64,000 nucleotides of DNA from the NCBI GenBank assembly GCA_023388515.1, contig JAEWGD010000028.1, positions 1-64,000 of the forward strand. Reading direction: 5' to 3'. Positions 1 through 8,946 of the stretch are shown piece after piece (positions within the stretch are counted from its first letter, which is position 1; the number at the start of each line of letters is the position of its first letter). The notes beneath the pieces are model-generated. The model was not told the DNA's origin. It worked only from the letters and a program-made list of their open reading frames with translations, and made no database searches. This stretch comes from Bacillota bacterium (GTDB lineage Bacteria > Bacillota > Clostridia > Oscillospirales > Ruminococcaceae). The position numbers were made by a program, and so were the translations under genes.

Positions 1-50
1 ATACAAATCATTTCCATCTGTAACCTTTCTTCTTTTGCTTTTCTTATCAT
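1..50 (-). CDS. Partial CDS, N-terminus only (possible GNAT-type protein)
   Basis: An ATG at 50-48 on the minus strand is preceded by a good ribosome binding site (GGTGAGGAAA, 60-51). The reading frame stays open to the window edge, giving 16 residues that begin MIRKAKEE. A start of the MIRKA type is common in GNAT acetyltransferases, but 16 residues cannot establish a family. The gene is divergent from clpC. The start is well supported by the ribosome binding site; the function is only a guess. Confidence 0.45.
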   Translation of the reverse strand, partial: MIRKAKEERLQMEMIC

Positions 51-84
51 TTTCCTCACCCCACTCTATTATACCACAAAATAT

Positions 85-155
85 CGAAAAAGTCCAGCGA
101 AGGCTGGGCTTTTTCGACAAGCTGAGGATACCCTAAAAAGGGTATCCTTTTTATT
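85..155 (+). terminator. Two tandem stem-loops between divergent genes
   Basis: The first hairpin pairs 85-98 with 103-116 (14 bp, one G-T pair, GAAG loop). The second pairs GGATACCC (126-133) with GGGTATCC (140-147) and runs straight into a T-rich tract, so it looks like a Rho-independent terminator on the plus strand. No gene lies upstream of it in the window, because the only upstream gene points the other way. It may end an antisense or leader transcript, or be left over from a lost gene. A TTGACA at 156-161 follows immediately but has no well-spaced -10 box. Confidence 0.55.
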
Positions 156-289
156 TTGACAATAATTAAATATCAAAACTTAGAATTAATATAAATCGTA
201 CCTAATCAAGTATTCGACATATATCGCAGTAAAAAGGTGGCATACTTAATATATAACTTTATTAGTTGCGTTAGGTGGTATGATATTTA

Positions 290-2686
290 ATGTTTAATCT
301 AGATATGTTTACAAAAAAATCAATAGCTTCAATAGACATCGCTGTAAACTCTGCTGAAAGGCTTGGACACACATATGTTGGTACTGAACACATGGTGATG
401 GGATTATTGCATGAAGGCTCGAATGTTGCAGCAACAGTTCTGAAAGGTAATGGTATAAAGTTCAAAACTATTTATAATGAAATAATAGAAATTGTTGGTC
501 ATGGTGAACAAACCACATTGGATTACGATTGCATGACACCCGCATTATCAAGAATATTGTCGGCGTCAGTGGCAACATCACATTCACTTGGTGCAGTTCT
601 TTCTGGAACTGAACACATCTTGATGGCTATAATAAAAGATACTCATTGCAGTGGTTCAGTAATGCTTCAATCTATCGGTTGCTCATTATCAAAGCTTTAT
701 AATGATTGTATGATGAATTATTCTGATGGTGATACAAGGATTCCATATATGTCACAACTGGATATAAAACAGTTCCCTACCCTGTTTAAATATGCAAGAA
801 ACTTAACTGAACTTGCTTATGAAAATAGCTTTGACCCTGTTATTGGACGTGAAAAGGAAATTGAAAGAGTTGTACAGATTATAGCTAGGCGTACCAAAAA
901 TAATCCTTGCCTTATTGGTGAGGCTGGAGTTGGAAAAACTGCTATTGTTGAGGGGCTTGCACAGCTCTTGGTTAAGGGCGATATTCCTGATAGTATAAAA
1001 AATAAACGTATATTTTCTTTGGATTTAACTGCAATGCTTGCTGGGGCAAAATATCGTGGTGACTTTGAGGAACGAATTAAAACCTGTATTGAGGAAGTTA
1101 TAAATGCTAGAGATATAATCTTATTTATTGATGAAATTCACACTATTGTTGGCGCTGGAGCTGCTGAAGGTGCTATTGATGCTGCAAATATCATTAAGCC
1201 TCAGCTTGCAAGGGGTGAATTGCAAATTATTGGTGCAACAACCATTCAGGAGTATAGAAAGCATATCGAAAAAGATAGTGCTTTGGAGAGAAGATTCCAA
1301 CCTGTAAATGTGGAAGAACCTACCGAAGATGAAACTTATGCCATATTGTTAGGGCTTAAAAATAAATATGAGTCCTTTCATAATGTCATCATAAATGATG
1401 ATACAATTCGTTCTGCCATAAACTTTTCAACAAGATATATTCATGACAGATTCTTGCCAGACAAAGCTATTGATATTATTGATGAGGCATCATCACGAGC
1501 AAGAATTAAAAGCTGTAAAATGTGTAATAAGAAAAAAAATATTACTGAAAACCATGAGAAAGAAAAATGTGAGTTTAGCAATTTAACAGTAGAAAAATTA
1601 CAGAGTGAGCTTTTGAAAAATAAAAATAATAATGCCACTACAAAAACAAAAGATAAGAAAATTGAAGTAAGTCATGACGATATTGCAAACGTTGTTTCTA
1701 CCTGGACAGGAATTCCAGTTCAGAAAATGACGGTAATGGAAAACGAAAAGCTTTTAAGGCTTGAAGCAGAACTTCTGAACTGCATTATCGGTCAAAATGA
1801 GGCTGTATCGGCAATTTCTAAAGCTATAAGACGTGGGCGTGTTGGACTCAAAGACCCTAAGCGTCCTATTGGCTCTTTCCTTTTTCTTGGTCCAACAGGT
1901 GTTGGGAAAACTGAATTATCAAAAGTACTCTCTCAATATTTGTTTGATAATGAAGATTGTCTAATAAAAATAGATATGTCCGAATATATGGAGAAACATT
2001 CCGTATCGAAAATTATTGGAGCTCCTCCTGGTTATGTTGGATTTGAAGATGGTGGACAGCTAACAGAAAAAATAAGAAGAAAACCATATTCTGTTTTGCT
2101 ATTCGATGAAATAGAAAAAGCTCATCCTGACGTGCTGAATATTCTACTGCAAGTCATTGAAGATGGGTATTTAACCGATTCACAGGGGAAAAAGGTTGAT
2201 TTTAAAAATACACTTATCATTATGACTTCAAACATTGGTGCTGATTTAATCATTAACAATAAAAGGGTTGGATTTAATTCAAGTACTGAATTTAACCTTA
2301 AAAAAGATGTAATGTCAGCACTTAAAAAGCAACTAAAACCTGAACTTATAAACCGTCTTGATGACTTAATTGTATTTAATAAGCTTTCTAAAGATGATTT
2401 GAAAATTATAACAAAGAAGTTGCTTGATGAGTTGCTTGTTAGAGCTAAAAACCTTGAAATATCTCTCCAATATACCGATGAGGCGATAGAAATTTTGTCA
2501 AGCGTTAAGGAAACTGAACAGTATGGTGCTAGACCATTAAGACGTAAAATCGTTGAAAAGGTGGAAAATATGCTGTCACAAAAAATTCTTGAAGGTGAAT
2601 TTAATAAAGGCGATACCATTGTAATTAATGCTGATAATGATGATATTTCACTAAATTTAAGTGATAAAGTATCTATAAAGGTATAA
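290..2686 (+). CDS. clpC: ATP-dependent Clp protease ATP-binding subunit ClpC (Hsp100)
   Basis: This 798-residue Hsp100 unfoldase would feed proteins to ClpP or act as a chaperone in the cytoplasm. The Clp N-domain covers about residues 1-145 as two repeats. The first AAA+ module has Walker A GEAGVGKT near 208-215 and the second has GPTGVGKT at 534-541. The C-terminus has the Clp_D2-small signature YGARPLRR. The segment between the modules is short and carries Cys409, Cys412 and a third Cys near 427, where ClpC proteins normally have a coiled-coil/UVR region. AGGTGG lies about 11 bases before the ATG. There is no ctsR-mcsA-mcsB neighbourhood and no recognisable CtsR box, so this copy stands alone. 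The family call is firm; the ClpC subclass is likely. Confidence 0.93.
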   Translation: MFNLDMFTKKSIASIDIAVNSAERLGHTYVGTEHMVMGLLHEGSNVAATVLKGNGIKFKTIYNEIIEIVGHGEQTTLDYDCMTPALSRILSASVATSHSLGAVLSGTEHILMAIIKDTHCSGSVMLQSIGCSLSKLYNDCMMNYSDGDTRIPYMSQLDIKQFPTLFKYARNLTELAYENSFDPVIGREKEIERVVQIIARRTKNNPCLIGEAGVGKTAIVEGLAQLLVKGDIPDSIKNKRIFSLDLTAMLAGAKYRGDFEERIKTCIEEVINARDIILFIDEIHTIVGAGAAEGAIDAANIIKPQLARGELQIIGATTIQEYRKHIEKDSALERRFQPVNVEEPTEDETYAILLGLKNKYESFHNVIINDDTIRSAINFSTRYIHDRFLPDKAIDIIDEASSRARIKSCKMCNKKKNITENHEKEKCEFSNLTVEKLQSELLKNKNNNATTKTKDKKIEVSHDDIANVVSTWTGIPVQKMTVMENEKLLRLEAELLNCIIGQNEAVSAISKAIRRGRVGLKDPKRPIGSFLFLGPTGVGKTELSKVLSQYLFDNEDCLIKIDMSEYMEKHSVSKIIGAPPGYVGFEDGGQLTEKIRRKPYSVLLFDEIEKAHPDVLNILLQVIEDGYLTDSQGKKVDFKNTLIIMTSNIGADLIINNKRVGFNSSTEFNLKKDVMSALKKQLKPELINRLDDLIVFNKLSKDDLKIITKKLLDELLVRAKNLEISLQYTDEAIEILSSVKETEQYGARPLRRKIVEKVENMLSQKILEGEFNKGDTIVINADNDDISLNLSDKVSIKV

Positions 2687-2733
2687 TAAAAAGTGTCGTT
2701 TTTATTCAATAGAAAAAACTTTATCGATAGCCT

Positions 2734-2775
2734 AAGGCTCAAATCATTTGAATTTGAGCCTTCTTCTATGTTTGT
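2734..2775 (+). terminator. Rho-independent terminator after clpC
   Basis: A perfect 11-bp stem (AAGGCTCAAAT, 2734-2744, with 2752-2762) and 7-base loop begin 47 bases after the clpC stop. A loose T-rich stretch follows. Confidence 0.85.
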
Positions 2776-2815
2776 TTTTTTATAAAATAAAATTTATTAA
2801 TAAACTTCGGAAAGT

Positions 2816-2850
2816 AGTATAATTTTCAATTTATTGCAAATAATTATACT
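2816..2850 (+). promoter_or_regulatory. 9-bp inverted repeat upstream of the sugar isomerase gene
   Basis: AGTATAATT (2816-2824) is matched exactly by its reverse complement AATTATACT (2842-2850) across 17 bases, ending 58 bases before the ATG of the next gene. Size and position suit a regulator operator, or a stem in the leader. The AT-richness makes chance symmetry possible, so this is tentative. Confidence 0.3.
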
Positions 2851-2908
2851 GTAGAATTAATATTAGTATTTTAAGTTTGCTTTAAATATCAAACAGGAGG
2901 GCTTTCCC

Positions 2909-3823
2909 ATGAAACTAGGTTTTGTTAGTGCAATTATGAGTGAGTCAAGCTTTAAAGAGGTTATTGATACTGCCTCTGCTATAGGCTATGATTGCATAGA
3001 AGTTGCTTGCTGGCCTCAAGAAAAGGCAACCAGACGTTATGCAGGTGTTTCCCATATAAATATTGAGGACTTAGATGACAGTAAAATTGAGCATATAAAA
3101 GAATATTTGAACGAAAAAGGTGTAGAAATTTCTGCACTCGCATACTACCCAAACACACTCGAACCTGATTTAGAAAAACGCAATGCCTATATTACCCATC
3201 TTGAAAATATAATTCGTACTGCACCTAAATTTAATGTTCATACTGTTACAACTTTTATCGGAAGAATAAAAGATAAAACCATAGAGGAAAATCTTGTTGA
3301 ATACGAAAAGGTTTGGAAGCCAATCGTTAAGCTTGCAGAGGAAAACAATGTCCGTATTGCTATTGAAAACTGTCCTATGCTGTTTACAAAGGACCAATGG
3401 CCAGGTGGAGAAAACCTTGCTACAACTCCTTCTATATGGCGAAAAATGTTCGAGATAATTCCGAGTGATAATCTAGGAATTAACTATGACCCATCACATT
3501 TTGTATGGCAACATATTGATTATATTCGTCCTCTTTATGAGTTTAAAGATAAGATTTTCCACGTTCATTACAAGGATATCAAACTTTATAAGGACAAGCT
3601 TTCAGATGTAGGCATTATGGCTTATCCTCTTGATTTCATGTCGCCAAAGCTACCTGGATTAGGCGATGTGGACTGGGGCAAATATGTTTCAGCTCTTACA
3701 GATATAGGCTACAATGGATACACCTGTATAGAGATTGAGGACAAGGCATTTGAGGATTCAGCCGATGCTATCAACAAATCACTTAAACTAAGTTATCGCT
3801 ATATGCGTCAGTTTGTAATATAA
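2909..3823 (+). CDS. Sugar phosphate isomerase/epimerase (xylose isomerase-like TIM barrel)
   Basis: A 304-residue protein of the AP-endonuclease-2/xylose isomerase-like TIM-barrel superfamily (IolE, hydroxypyruvate isomerase and tagatose epimerase relatives). These enzymes isomerise or epimerise sugars or keto-polyols with a divalent metal. Visible metal-site segments include AIENCP, NYDPSHF, HVHYKD and a final CIEIED. No signal peptide or membrane segment is present, so it is cytosolic. A strong AGGAGGG precedes the ATG. It is monocistronic with its own terminator, and it faces the convergent dehydrogenase/ABC-transporter operon, so both probably serve one pathway. The exact substrate cannot be read from sequence. 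Confidence 0.85.
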   Translation: MKLGFVSAIMSESSFKEVIDTASAIGYDCIEVACWPQEKATRRYAGVSHINIEDLDDSKIEHIKEYLNEKGVEISALAYYPNTLEPDLEKRNAYITHLENIIRTAPKFNVHTVTTFIGRIKDKTIEENLVEYEKVWKPIVKLAEENNVRIAIENCPMLFTKDQWPGGENLATTPSIWRKMFEIIPSDNLGINYDPSHFVWQHIDYIRPLYEFKDKIFHVHYKDIKLYKDKLSDVGIMAYPLDFMSPKLPGLGDVDWGKYVSALTDIGYNGYTCIEIEDKAFEDSADAINKSLKLSYRYMRQFVI

Positions 3824-3918
3824 AATAAGCTTTCATTTAGACATCTAGACTTTGGAAAGAATTATAGCTTTCCTTCCTTAAATATTTTTCGGTTAACTAT
3901 GTAACCGTCTTTCATTTG

Positions 3919-3957
3919 AACGGCAGAGATTTTATAATCACTGCCGTTATTTTTTTA
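3919..3957 (+). terminator. Rho-independent terminator after the isomerase gene
   Basis: The stem AACGGCAG/CTGCCGTT (3919-3926 with 3941-3948) extends inward through GAT/ATC. It is followed by a run of T residues up to 3957. Confidence 0.85.
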
Positions 3958-3964
3958 AAAAAAT

Positions 3965-3998
3965 AAAAGGTAAGTGAAATGTTATCCACCTACCTTTT
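3965..3998 (-). terminator. Terminator of the leftward sugar operon
   Basis: On the minus strand a 12-bp stem with one G-U pair (3998-3987 with 3976-3965) is followed by a T-rich tract. It sits just after the stop of the Gfo/Idh/MocA gene and ends the operon that begins at 9771. Confidence 0.75.
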
Positions 3999-4015
3999 TA
4001 TATATCAAAACTTAT

Positions 4016-5185
4016 TTAGCATTTTTCCCATTTACCTGATTCAGAAGACCTCATAACTGCGTCACAAACTTTATCTATCTGATAACCCACATCAAAGCTT
4101 GTTGATGGCTGTTTACCCTCGACAACGGACTTGACAAATTCATAAATTTCTATTGTTTTAAGCTCACCATATCCGATATTCATTCCTGGAATATTCCATG
4201 TAACCTCTCCATAGAAATGTGCAGGACCTGTGTAAATTGTCTTGAACCCACGTCTATCATCAGCGTCCTTTGCAAAACAAACCTGTAACTCATTTAAACG
4301 CTCATAGTTAAAGAATATCGAGCCTTCTGTTCCGTGAACTTCAACTGTAATAAAGTTATTTCTTCCCCATGCATTTCTTGTAGCCTCAATACTTCCTACT
4401 GCACCACTTTTAAATTTAACAAGGAATGAGTTCTCGTCATCAACATCGACTGGAGATTTTTTAGCATCACTACCAAGCTTTACAGTTCCAAGCAAGTCAA
4501 CTCCACCCTCTTGTACAGGTCTTTCATCAATATAAGTTTTAACGCTTGACACAACCTCAGCTATATCGCCAGCAAGATACTGGGAAATATCAATTACATG
4601 GGTCGCAATATCTCCTAATGTTCCTGCACCCGCTATATCCTTTTGAAATCGCCATGAAAGTGGTGACGCTGGATCAGCACTCCAACTTTGTAGATAAGTT
4701 GCTCTAACATTTAAAATTTCACCGATAGAGCCTTCTTCAATGAATTTTTTTGCTAAAACAATTGCTGGAATTCTTCTATATTGATATGCACACATACTTA
4801 TAATATTCTTAGATTTTACTTCTTCAGCTGCGTCAGCCATTGCCTTTGCATCTTCAGTTGTGCTTGCAATTGGCTTTTCACAGATAACGTGTTTACCAGC
4901 TTTTAGTGCAGCAATAGCTATCTCTGCATGAGAATTATTCGGTGTACATACGCTCACAACATCAATTTCTGGGTCATTTACAATGTCACGCCAATCAGTA
5001 CAGCTCTTTTCAAAGCTGAACCTCTCCTTTGACTCCTCAGCAATTTCCGGCACTATATCGCATATAGTTTTGAACACAGGCATAGCTGGTGCTGGCCAGA
5101 AAAACTTAGGCATATTTGAAAATGCAACAGTATGTGCTTTGCCCATAAAGCCTGCACCTACTAGACCAATATTTAACTTCTTCAT
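4016..5185 (-). CDS. Gfo/Idh/MocA-family NAD(P)-dependent oxidoreductase
   Basis: A 389-residue cytosolic dehydrogenase of the glucose-fructose oxidoreductase/inositol dehydrogenase/MocA family, which oxidises or reduces sugars and cyclitols with NAD(P). The N-terminal Rossmann fold shows GLVGAGFMGKAH and the substrate-site signature EKPIA (EKP). The C-terminal half is the typical alpha/beta domain. The start used here is the ATG at 5185, because GGAGG sits 8 bases before it; a longer frame starting at 5200 would put that site inside the gene. It is the last gene of an operon with an ABC transporter and a TIM-barrel isomerase, so it probably acts on the imported sugar or polyol. Specificity is unknown. 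Confidence 0.87.
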   Translation of the reverse strand: MKKLNIGLVGAGFMGKAHTVAFSNMPKFFWPAPAMPVFKTICDIVPEIAEESKERFSFEKSCTDWRDIVNDPEIDVVSVCTPNNSHAEIAIAALKAGKHVICEKPIASTTEDAKAMADAAEEVKSKNIISMCAYQYRRIPAIVLAKKFIEEGSIGEILNVRATYLQSWSADPASPLSWRFQKDIAGAGTLGDIATHVIDISQYLAGDIAEVVSSVKTYIDERPVQEGGVDLLGTVKLGSDAKKSPVDVDDENSFLVKFKSGAVGSIEATRNAWGRNNFITVEVHGTEGSIFFNYERLNELQVCFAKDADDRRGFKTIYTGPAHFYGEVTWNIPGMNIGYGELKTIEIYEFVKSVVEGKQPSTSFDVGYQIDKVCDAVMRSSESGKWEKC

Positions 5186-5211
5186 ATTAAATTCCTCCAT
5201 TTTTTTATAAT

Positions 5212-6189
5212 CTATCTTTTCTGTTTTTGTGCTAAATTGCTTAATACTACAGCAACTACAATAATTGCACCCCTTACTATCGTCTGCTGTGCACTACTCA
5301 ATCCCGCAAGTATCAATGCGTTGTTAATCACACCCATTAGTATAGAGCCGACTAATGCACCAACTACGGAGCCTGTACCACCACTCATTGCTGTACCACC
5401 AAGTACTACTGCTGCAATTACTGACATTTCATCACCCTCACCAAAAGAGAAACGTCCTGCCTGCATACGTCCTGCATATAAAATACCTGCAAAGGCTGCA
5501 AATACTCCTGACATTAGGAAAACAATAATTTTTATTTTGTCAATTTTAATACCACTATAACCAGCTGATACTTCATTTCCTCCAACTGCAAGCGTATGTC
5601 TTCCAAATGGAGTTTTATTAAACACGATAATTCCTATTATATAAAATAAAATTGTCCATAAAATCAGAACAGAAATTCCACCAACATCACCAATACCAAA
5701 TACGGTATTGAATCTTATGTTCTTTATTGGAACGGCTGCTGTATTTGTAATCCACATCGCACTGCCTCGTATAACCGACATCATCCCCATTGTTGCCAAA
5801 AACGCAGGTATTCTGAACTTTGTAACTAAAATTCCATTCACTAATCCAGATATAACACCTACAGTTAGTCCAGATACTAATGCAAGAAAAATTGAGTCAG
5901 TTTTTTGTAACACAAGTGAAACTATCATTGCACTCATAGCTGCAACTGCACCAACTGTAAGGTCGATTTGTCCTGATGCTATTACGAAAGTTCCTGCAAC
6001 TGCCATTATAGAAATCATAGCTGTCTGCCTTAGCACATTAATAAGGTTGTTTTGAGTTAGAAACCCCTTATCGCCAAGTACAGCAGAAAATAATACAAAC
6101 ATTATCACAAATACAATATATACCATGTATTTGCTCCACTCTATACTACCAAAAAATAATTTACTTTTACTCGCTTCTTTGGATTGCAT
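5212..6189 (-). CDS. Ribose-type sugar ABC transporter permease (RbsC-like)
   Basis: A 325-residue inner-membrane permease of the branched-chain/ribose (BPD_transp_2) family with about ten hydrophobic segments. The family signature is visible as GGNEVSAGYSGI and near the C-terminus as VVLGGTAMSGGTGSVVGALVG. It forms the translocation path for the adjacent ATPase and lipoprotein. GAGGAGG precedes the ATG. Its start overlaps the end of the ATPase gene by 23 bases, which indicates translational coupling. Substrate is probably a pentose, hexose or cyclitol. Confidence 0.9.
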   Translation of the reverse strand: MQSKEASKSKLFFGSIEWSKYMVYIVFVIMFVLFSAVLGDKGFLTQNNLINVLRQTAMISIMAVAGTFVIASGQIDLTVGAVAAMSAMIVSLVLQKTDSIFLALVSGLTVGVISGLVNGILVTKFRIPAFLATMGMMSVIRGSAMWITNTAAVPIKNIRFNTVFGIGDVGGISVLILWTILFYIIGIIVFNKTPFGRHTLAVGGNEVSAGYSGIKIDKIKIIVFLMSGVFAAFAGILYAGRMQAGRFSFGEGDEMSVIAAVVLGGTAMSGGTGSVVGALVGSILMGVINNALILAGLSSAQQTIVRGAIIVVAVVLSNLAQKQKR

Positions 6190-7675
6190 TTTGGAGTTCC
6201 TCCTCTGAATTTATATTTTTTCTTAAAATGCTACCAGTAATTCGTCCGTCATAAATTGTTATTATTCTATCACATACAGAAAGCAATTCTGTAATTTCAG
6301 ATGAAACAAGAATTACACCATTCCCCTCATCTGCAAACTTTCTGATAATTTGTATTATTTCTGTCTTTGCTCCAATATCAACACCTGCTGTCGGCTCATC
6401 AAGCATCATAATCTTAGGGTTCATATTAAGCCATTTTGCAATAACAACCTTTTGCTGATTTCCACCTGATAGTAAATTTATTCTTTTATGAATACTGTCT
6501 GTCTTTATATTTAATCGTTCAATATCATTATTAGCCAGTTCATTAGATGCTTTTTCACTAATTAAACAGGTTTTACCTACCAATAATTTTTGCAGATATG
6601 GAAGAATAGCGTTACTTTTAAGGGAGTGCCCTAGAACCAATCCCTGTCTTCTTCTGTCCTCAGGTATTAATGCAAATCCAGATTTTATGGCATCTTCTGA
6701 ATTATTTGTCTTTACTTTTTCACCTAAAAGCTCAACCGTTCCGCCAAGCTTTTTTCTAATTCCGAACAGCGTTTCCAATATTTCAGTTCTTCCACTTCCC
6801 ATTAGTCCAGCAATCCCCAGTATCTCTCCTTTTTTCAAATCAAAGGAAATATCCTGTATCTTATCATTAATTTTGAGATGGTCTACTTTAAGTATTAAAT
6901 CTCCGTCAGATTCATATTCTCTTTCAACCCACTCAAACTTCCTTTGAGATGCCTCTCCTCCGACTAAATGTGAAATAATTTTATCCAAATCCATATTCTG
7001 AATTTTATCAGTAATAATTTTCTTTCCATCTCTTAATATTGTAACTGAATCCGATATTGACAATATTTCATTCATTCTATGAGAAATATAAACCATTGAA
7101 ACGCCATTTTCTTTAAGCTGTTTTATTATTCTAAATAGCTGTACTGTTTCAGAATCTGAAAGTGATGCAGTAGGTTCATCAAGAACAAGAATTCTTGCAT
7201 TCTTAGAAATAGCTTTTGCAATCTCAATCATTTGGCTCATTCCAACACTAAGTTGATTTACTTTTAATTCAGGATTAATAAATATTCCTAAGTCATTCAA
7301 AATTTCTTTGGCTTTTTTATTCATTGCTTTAGTATCTCTGAAACCGCTTTTTGTTAACTCCTCGCCTAGAAATATATTCTCCGAAATGGACATAGTTGGC
7401 ACTAATGATAGCTCCTGAAAAATCATGGCAATTCCGTTTTCTTTTGCGTCCTTTGTGTTTAGTATGATTTTCTTTTCTCCGTTAACATAAACCTCACCTG
7501 AATCAAGAGTGTATACACCTGTCATAATTTTCATAAGTGTGGATTTTCCTGCACCATTACCACCAACAAGTGCATGTACTTCTCCCTCTTGTAAAGTAAA
7601 ATCAACATCCTTTAACACAGATACATTACCAAATGATTTATTAATGTCTTTCATCTCTAATATCGCTTTACTCAA
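6167..7675 (-). CDS. Sugar ABC transporter, tandem-ATPase subunit (RbsA/MglA-like)
   Basis: A tandem ATPase of about 502 residues that powers ribose-type sugar import. The first ABC module has Walker A GGNGAGKST and a signature region LSVGMSQ. The second has a degenerate Walker A (GLMGSGRTE) and an intact LSGGNQQKV signature, as is usual for RbsA/MglA. The TTG at 7675 is chosen because GAGTGG lies just upstream and the protein then begins SKAILEMKDINKSFG, like its relatives. An ATG at 7705 would add ten basic residues but has no ribosome binding site and directly abuts a long stem-loop. The gene lies between the lipoprotein and permease genes. Confidence 0.9.
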   Translation of the reverse strand: MSKAILEMKDINKSFGNVSVLKDVDFTLQEGEVHALVGGNGAGKSTLMKIMTGVYTLDSGEVYVNGEKKIILNTKDAKENGIAMIFQELSLVPTMSISENIFLGEELTKSGFRDTKAMNKKAKEILNDLGIFINPELKVNQLSVGMSQMIEIAKAISKNARILVLDEPTASLSDSETVQLFRIIKQLKENGVSMVYISHRMNEILSISDSVTILRDGKKIITDKIQNMDLDKIISHLVGGEASQRKFEWVEREYESDGDLILKVDHLKINDKIQDISFDLKKGEILGIAGLMGSGRTEILETLFGIRKKLGGTVELLGEKVKTNNSEDAIKSGFALIPEDRRRQGLVLGHSLKSNAILPYLQKLLVGKTCLISEKASNELANNDIERLNIKTDSIHKRINLLSGGNQQKVVIAKWLNMNPKIMMLDEPTAGVDIGAKTEIIQIIRKFADEGNGVILVSSEITELLSVCDRIITIYDGRITGSILRKNINSEEELQNAIQRSE

Positions 7676-7710
7676 TCTCACCACTCTTTTCTTTTTAAAT
7701 AACATATAAG

Positions 7711-7750
7711 TTAATTAGGCGTTTTAATACGTTTCAAAACGCCTAATTAA
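7711..7750 (-). promoter_or_regulatory. Perfect 15-bp intergenic stem-loop between binding-protein and ATPase genes
   Basis: TTAATTAGGCGTTTT (7711-7725) pairs perfectly with 7736-7750 around a 10-base loop. It starts 12 bases after the binding-protein stop. No T tract follows on the minus strand, so it is not a simple terminator. Such hairpins commonly protect the 3' end of binding-protein mRNA and lower expression of downstream subunits, which is inferred here. Confidence 0.7.
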
Positions 7751-7762
7751 AACTGAACAATG

Positions 7763-8914
7763 TTATTCTGCTGCTTCTTTCAACCAATCTGGTGCATCAA
7801 CATGATATACTTTTGTGTATGCATCAAGAATATTGTTGCTGTCTACACGCATTGAAGGTACGGCAACGTATGCAGGTGCTTCCTTACCAAGAAGTGAATA
7901 TGCTGCAAGAGTAGCCTCAGCAACACCCTGATCATATGGTAACTGCGCACCAAGACCTAGAACTGTTCCAGCTGCAATTTCCTTTGCAATATTGTTACCT
8001 AAGTCAATTGTGCTTAACTTAACATCTTTATAGCCACCAGCTCTTAATGATGACAATACACCCTCACATGGTACGTCCCAGTGTGCAAATATTGCGTTAA
8101 TATTCGGATTTTGTGTTAGCATTGCGTCTGCAACAGAACTTGCTGCGTTGGTATCTGTAAAGCCCATCTTTGAAACTACTTCTATATCAGGATATTTATC
8201 TTTCATTGTCTTTTCAAATGCTTCTAATCTTTGGTTTGTTACAAAGAAGTCAACGTCATAGTAAACAACACCAATCTTACCTTTTCCGTCTAAAGCCTCT
8301 CCTATCAAATCTGCTGCAATTATACCATTACCATAGTTGTCAGCTGATACACAACTCACATAGTTTTTGCCAGCTTTAAAGCCACTTGGAACATTATCCA
8401 TGAAAACTATTCTTATACCTGAATCTGCTGCTCTTTGATATGCGTTAGCAGTAGCAACTGCGTCTGTTGGTATACTTATAAGAATGTCAGGCTTTAATGC
8501 CATAATTGTTTCAATATCAGCAACCTGTTGTTCTGCTGAAAAATTAGCGTCAGTTGTAGCAACAATTTCAATGCCTAATTTTTTAAATGTGTCGGTTAAA
8601 CCTTTTACCTGTGATGTAGACCAGTCGTTACCACCATAATGAAGGCAAATGGCTGCTTTATATTTTCCTGCCTTGATTTTATCAATTTCCTCATCTGTCA
8701 ATTTCAAAGTTGTTGCATTAACTGCAGTTTCACCGTTTGGTCCTGTTGATTTTATTTCAGCATTATCATTGTTGTTGGCAGATGATGAAGATTCTGTCTT
8801 GCTTGATTGGGCTTTTGATTCTGATGAGCTATCTTTACCCTTGTCGCCACAAGCAGTCATTATAAACATCATTGATACTGCTAATAATGCTGATAGAATT
8901 TTTTTCTTTTTCAT
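7763..8914 (-). CDS. Sugar-binding lipoprotein of ABC transporter (periplasmic-binding-protein type I)
   Basis: A 383-residue extracytoplasmic binding protein of the RbsB/LsrB-like Peripla_BP_4 family. The N-terminus is a lipoprotein signal, with the lipobox ending TAC at about residue 22. A Ser/Asn-rich linker runs to about residue 60, and a two-lobed binding domain follows with the typical segments SIPTDAV, CVSADN and AIFAHWDVP. AAGGAG precedes the ATG. It is followed by its cognate ATPase and permease genes and preceded by an isomerase gene. The ligand is probably a sugar, sugar alcohol or cyclitol; sequence reading alone does not decide which. Confidence 0.9.
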   Translation of the reverse strand: MKKKKILSALLAVSMMFIMTACGDKGKDSSSESKAQSSKTESSSSANNNDNAEIKSTGPNGETAVNATTLKLTDEEIDKIKAGKYKAAICLHYGGNDWSTSQVKGLTDTFKKLGIEIVATTDANFSAEQQVADIETIMALKPDILISIPTDAVATANAYQRAADSGIRIVFMDNVPSGFKAGKNYVSCVSADNYGNGIIAADLIGEALDGKGKIGVVYYDVDFFVTNQRLEAFEKTMKDKYPDIEVVSKMGFTDTNAASSVADAMLTQNPNINAIFAHWDVPCEGVLSSLRAGGYKDVKLSTIDLGNNIAKEIAAGTVLGLGAQLPYDQGVAEATLAAYSLLGKEAPAYVAVPSMRVDSNNILDAYTKVYHVDAPDWLKEAAE

Positions 8915-8946
8915 AGTAAACTCCTTTTTATTATTTTGATTTTATA

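Noticed and set aside
156..289. CtsR or CIRCE control site upstream of clpC
   Set aside because: No GGTCAAA direct repeats and no CIRCE inverted repeat were found; the TTGACA at 156 lacks a properly spaced -10 box.
2122..2742. 206-codon open frame opposite clpC
   Set aside because: It is antisense to conserved ClpC codons, has no ribosome binding site and encodes no recognisable motif.
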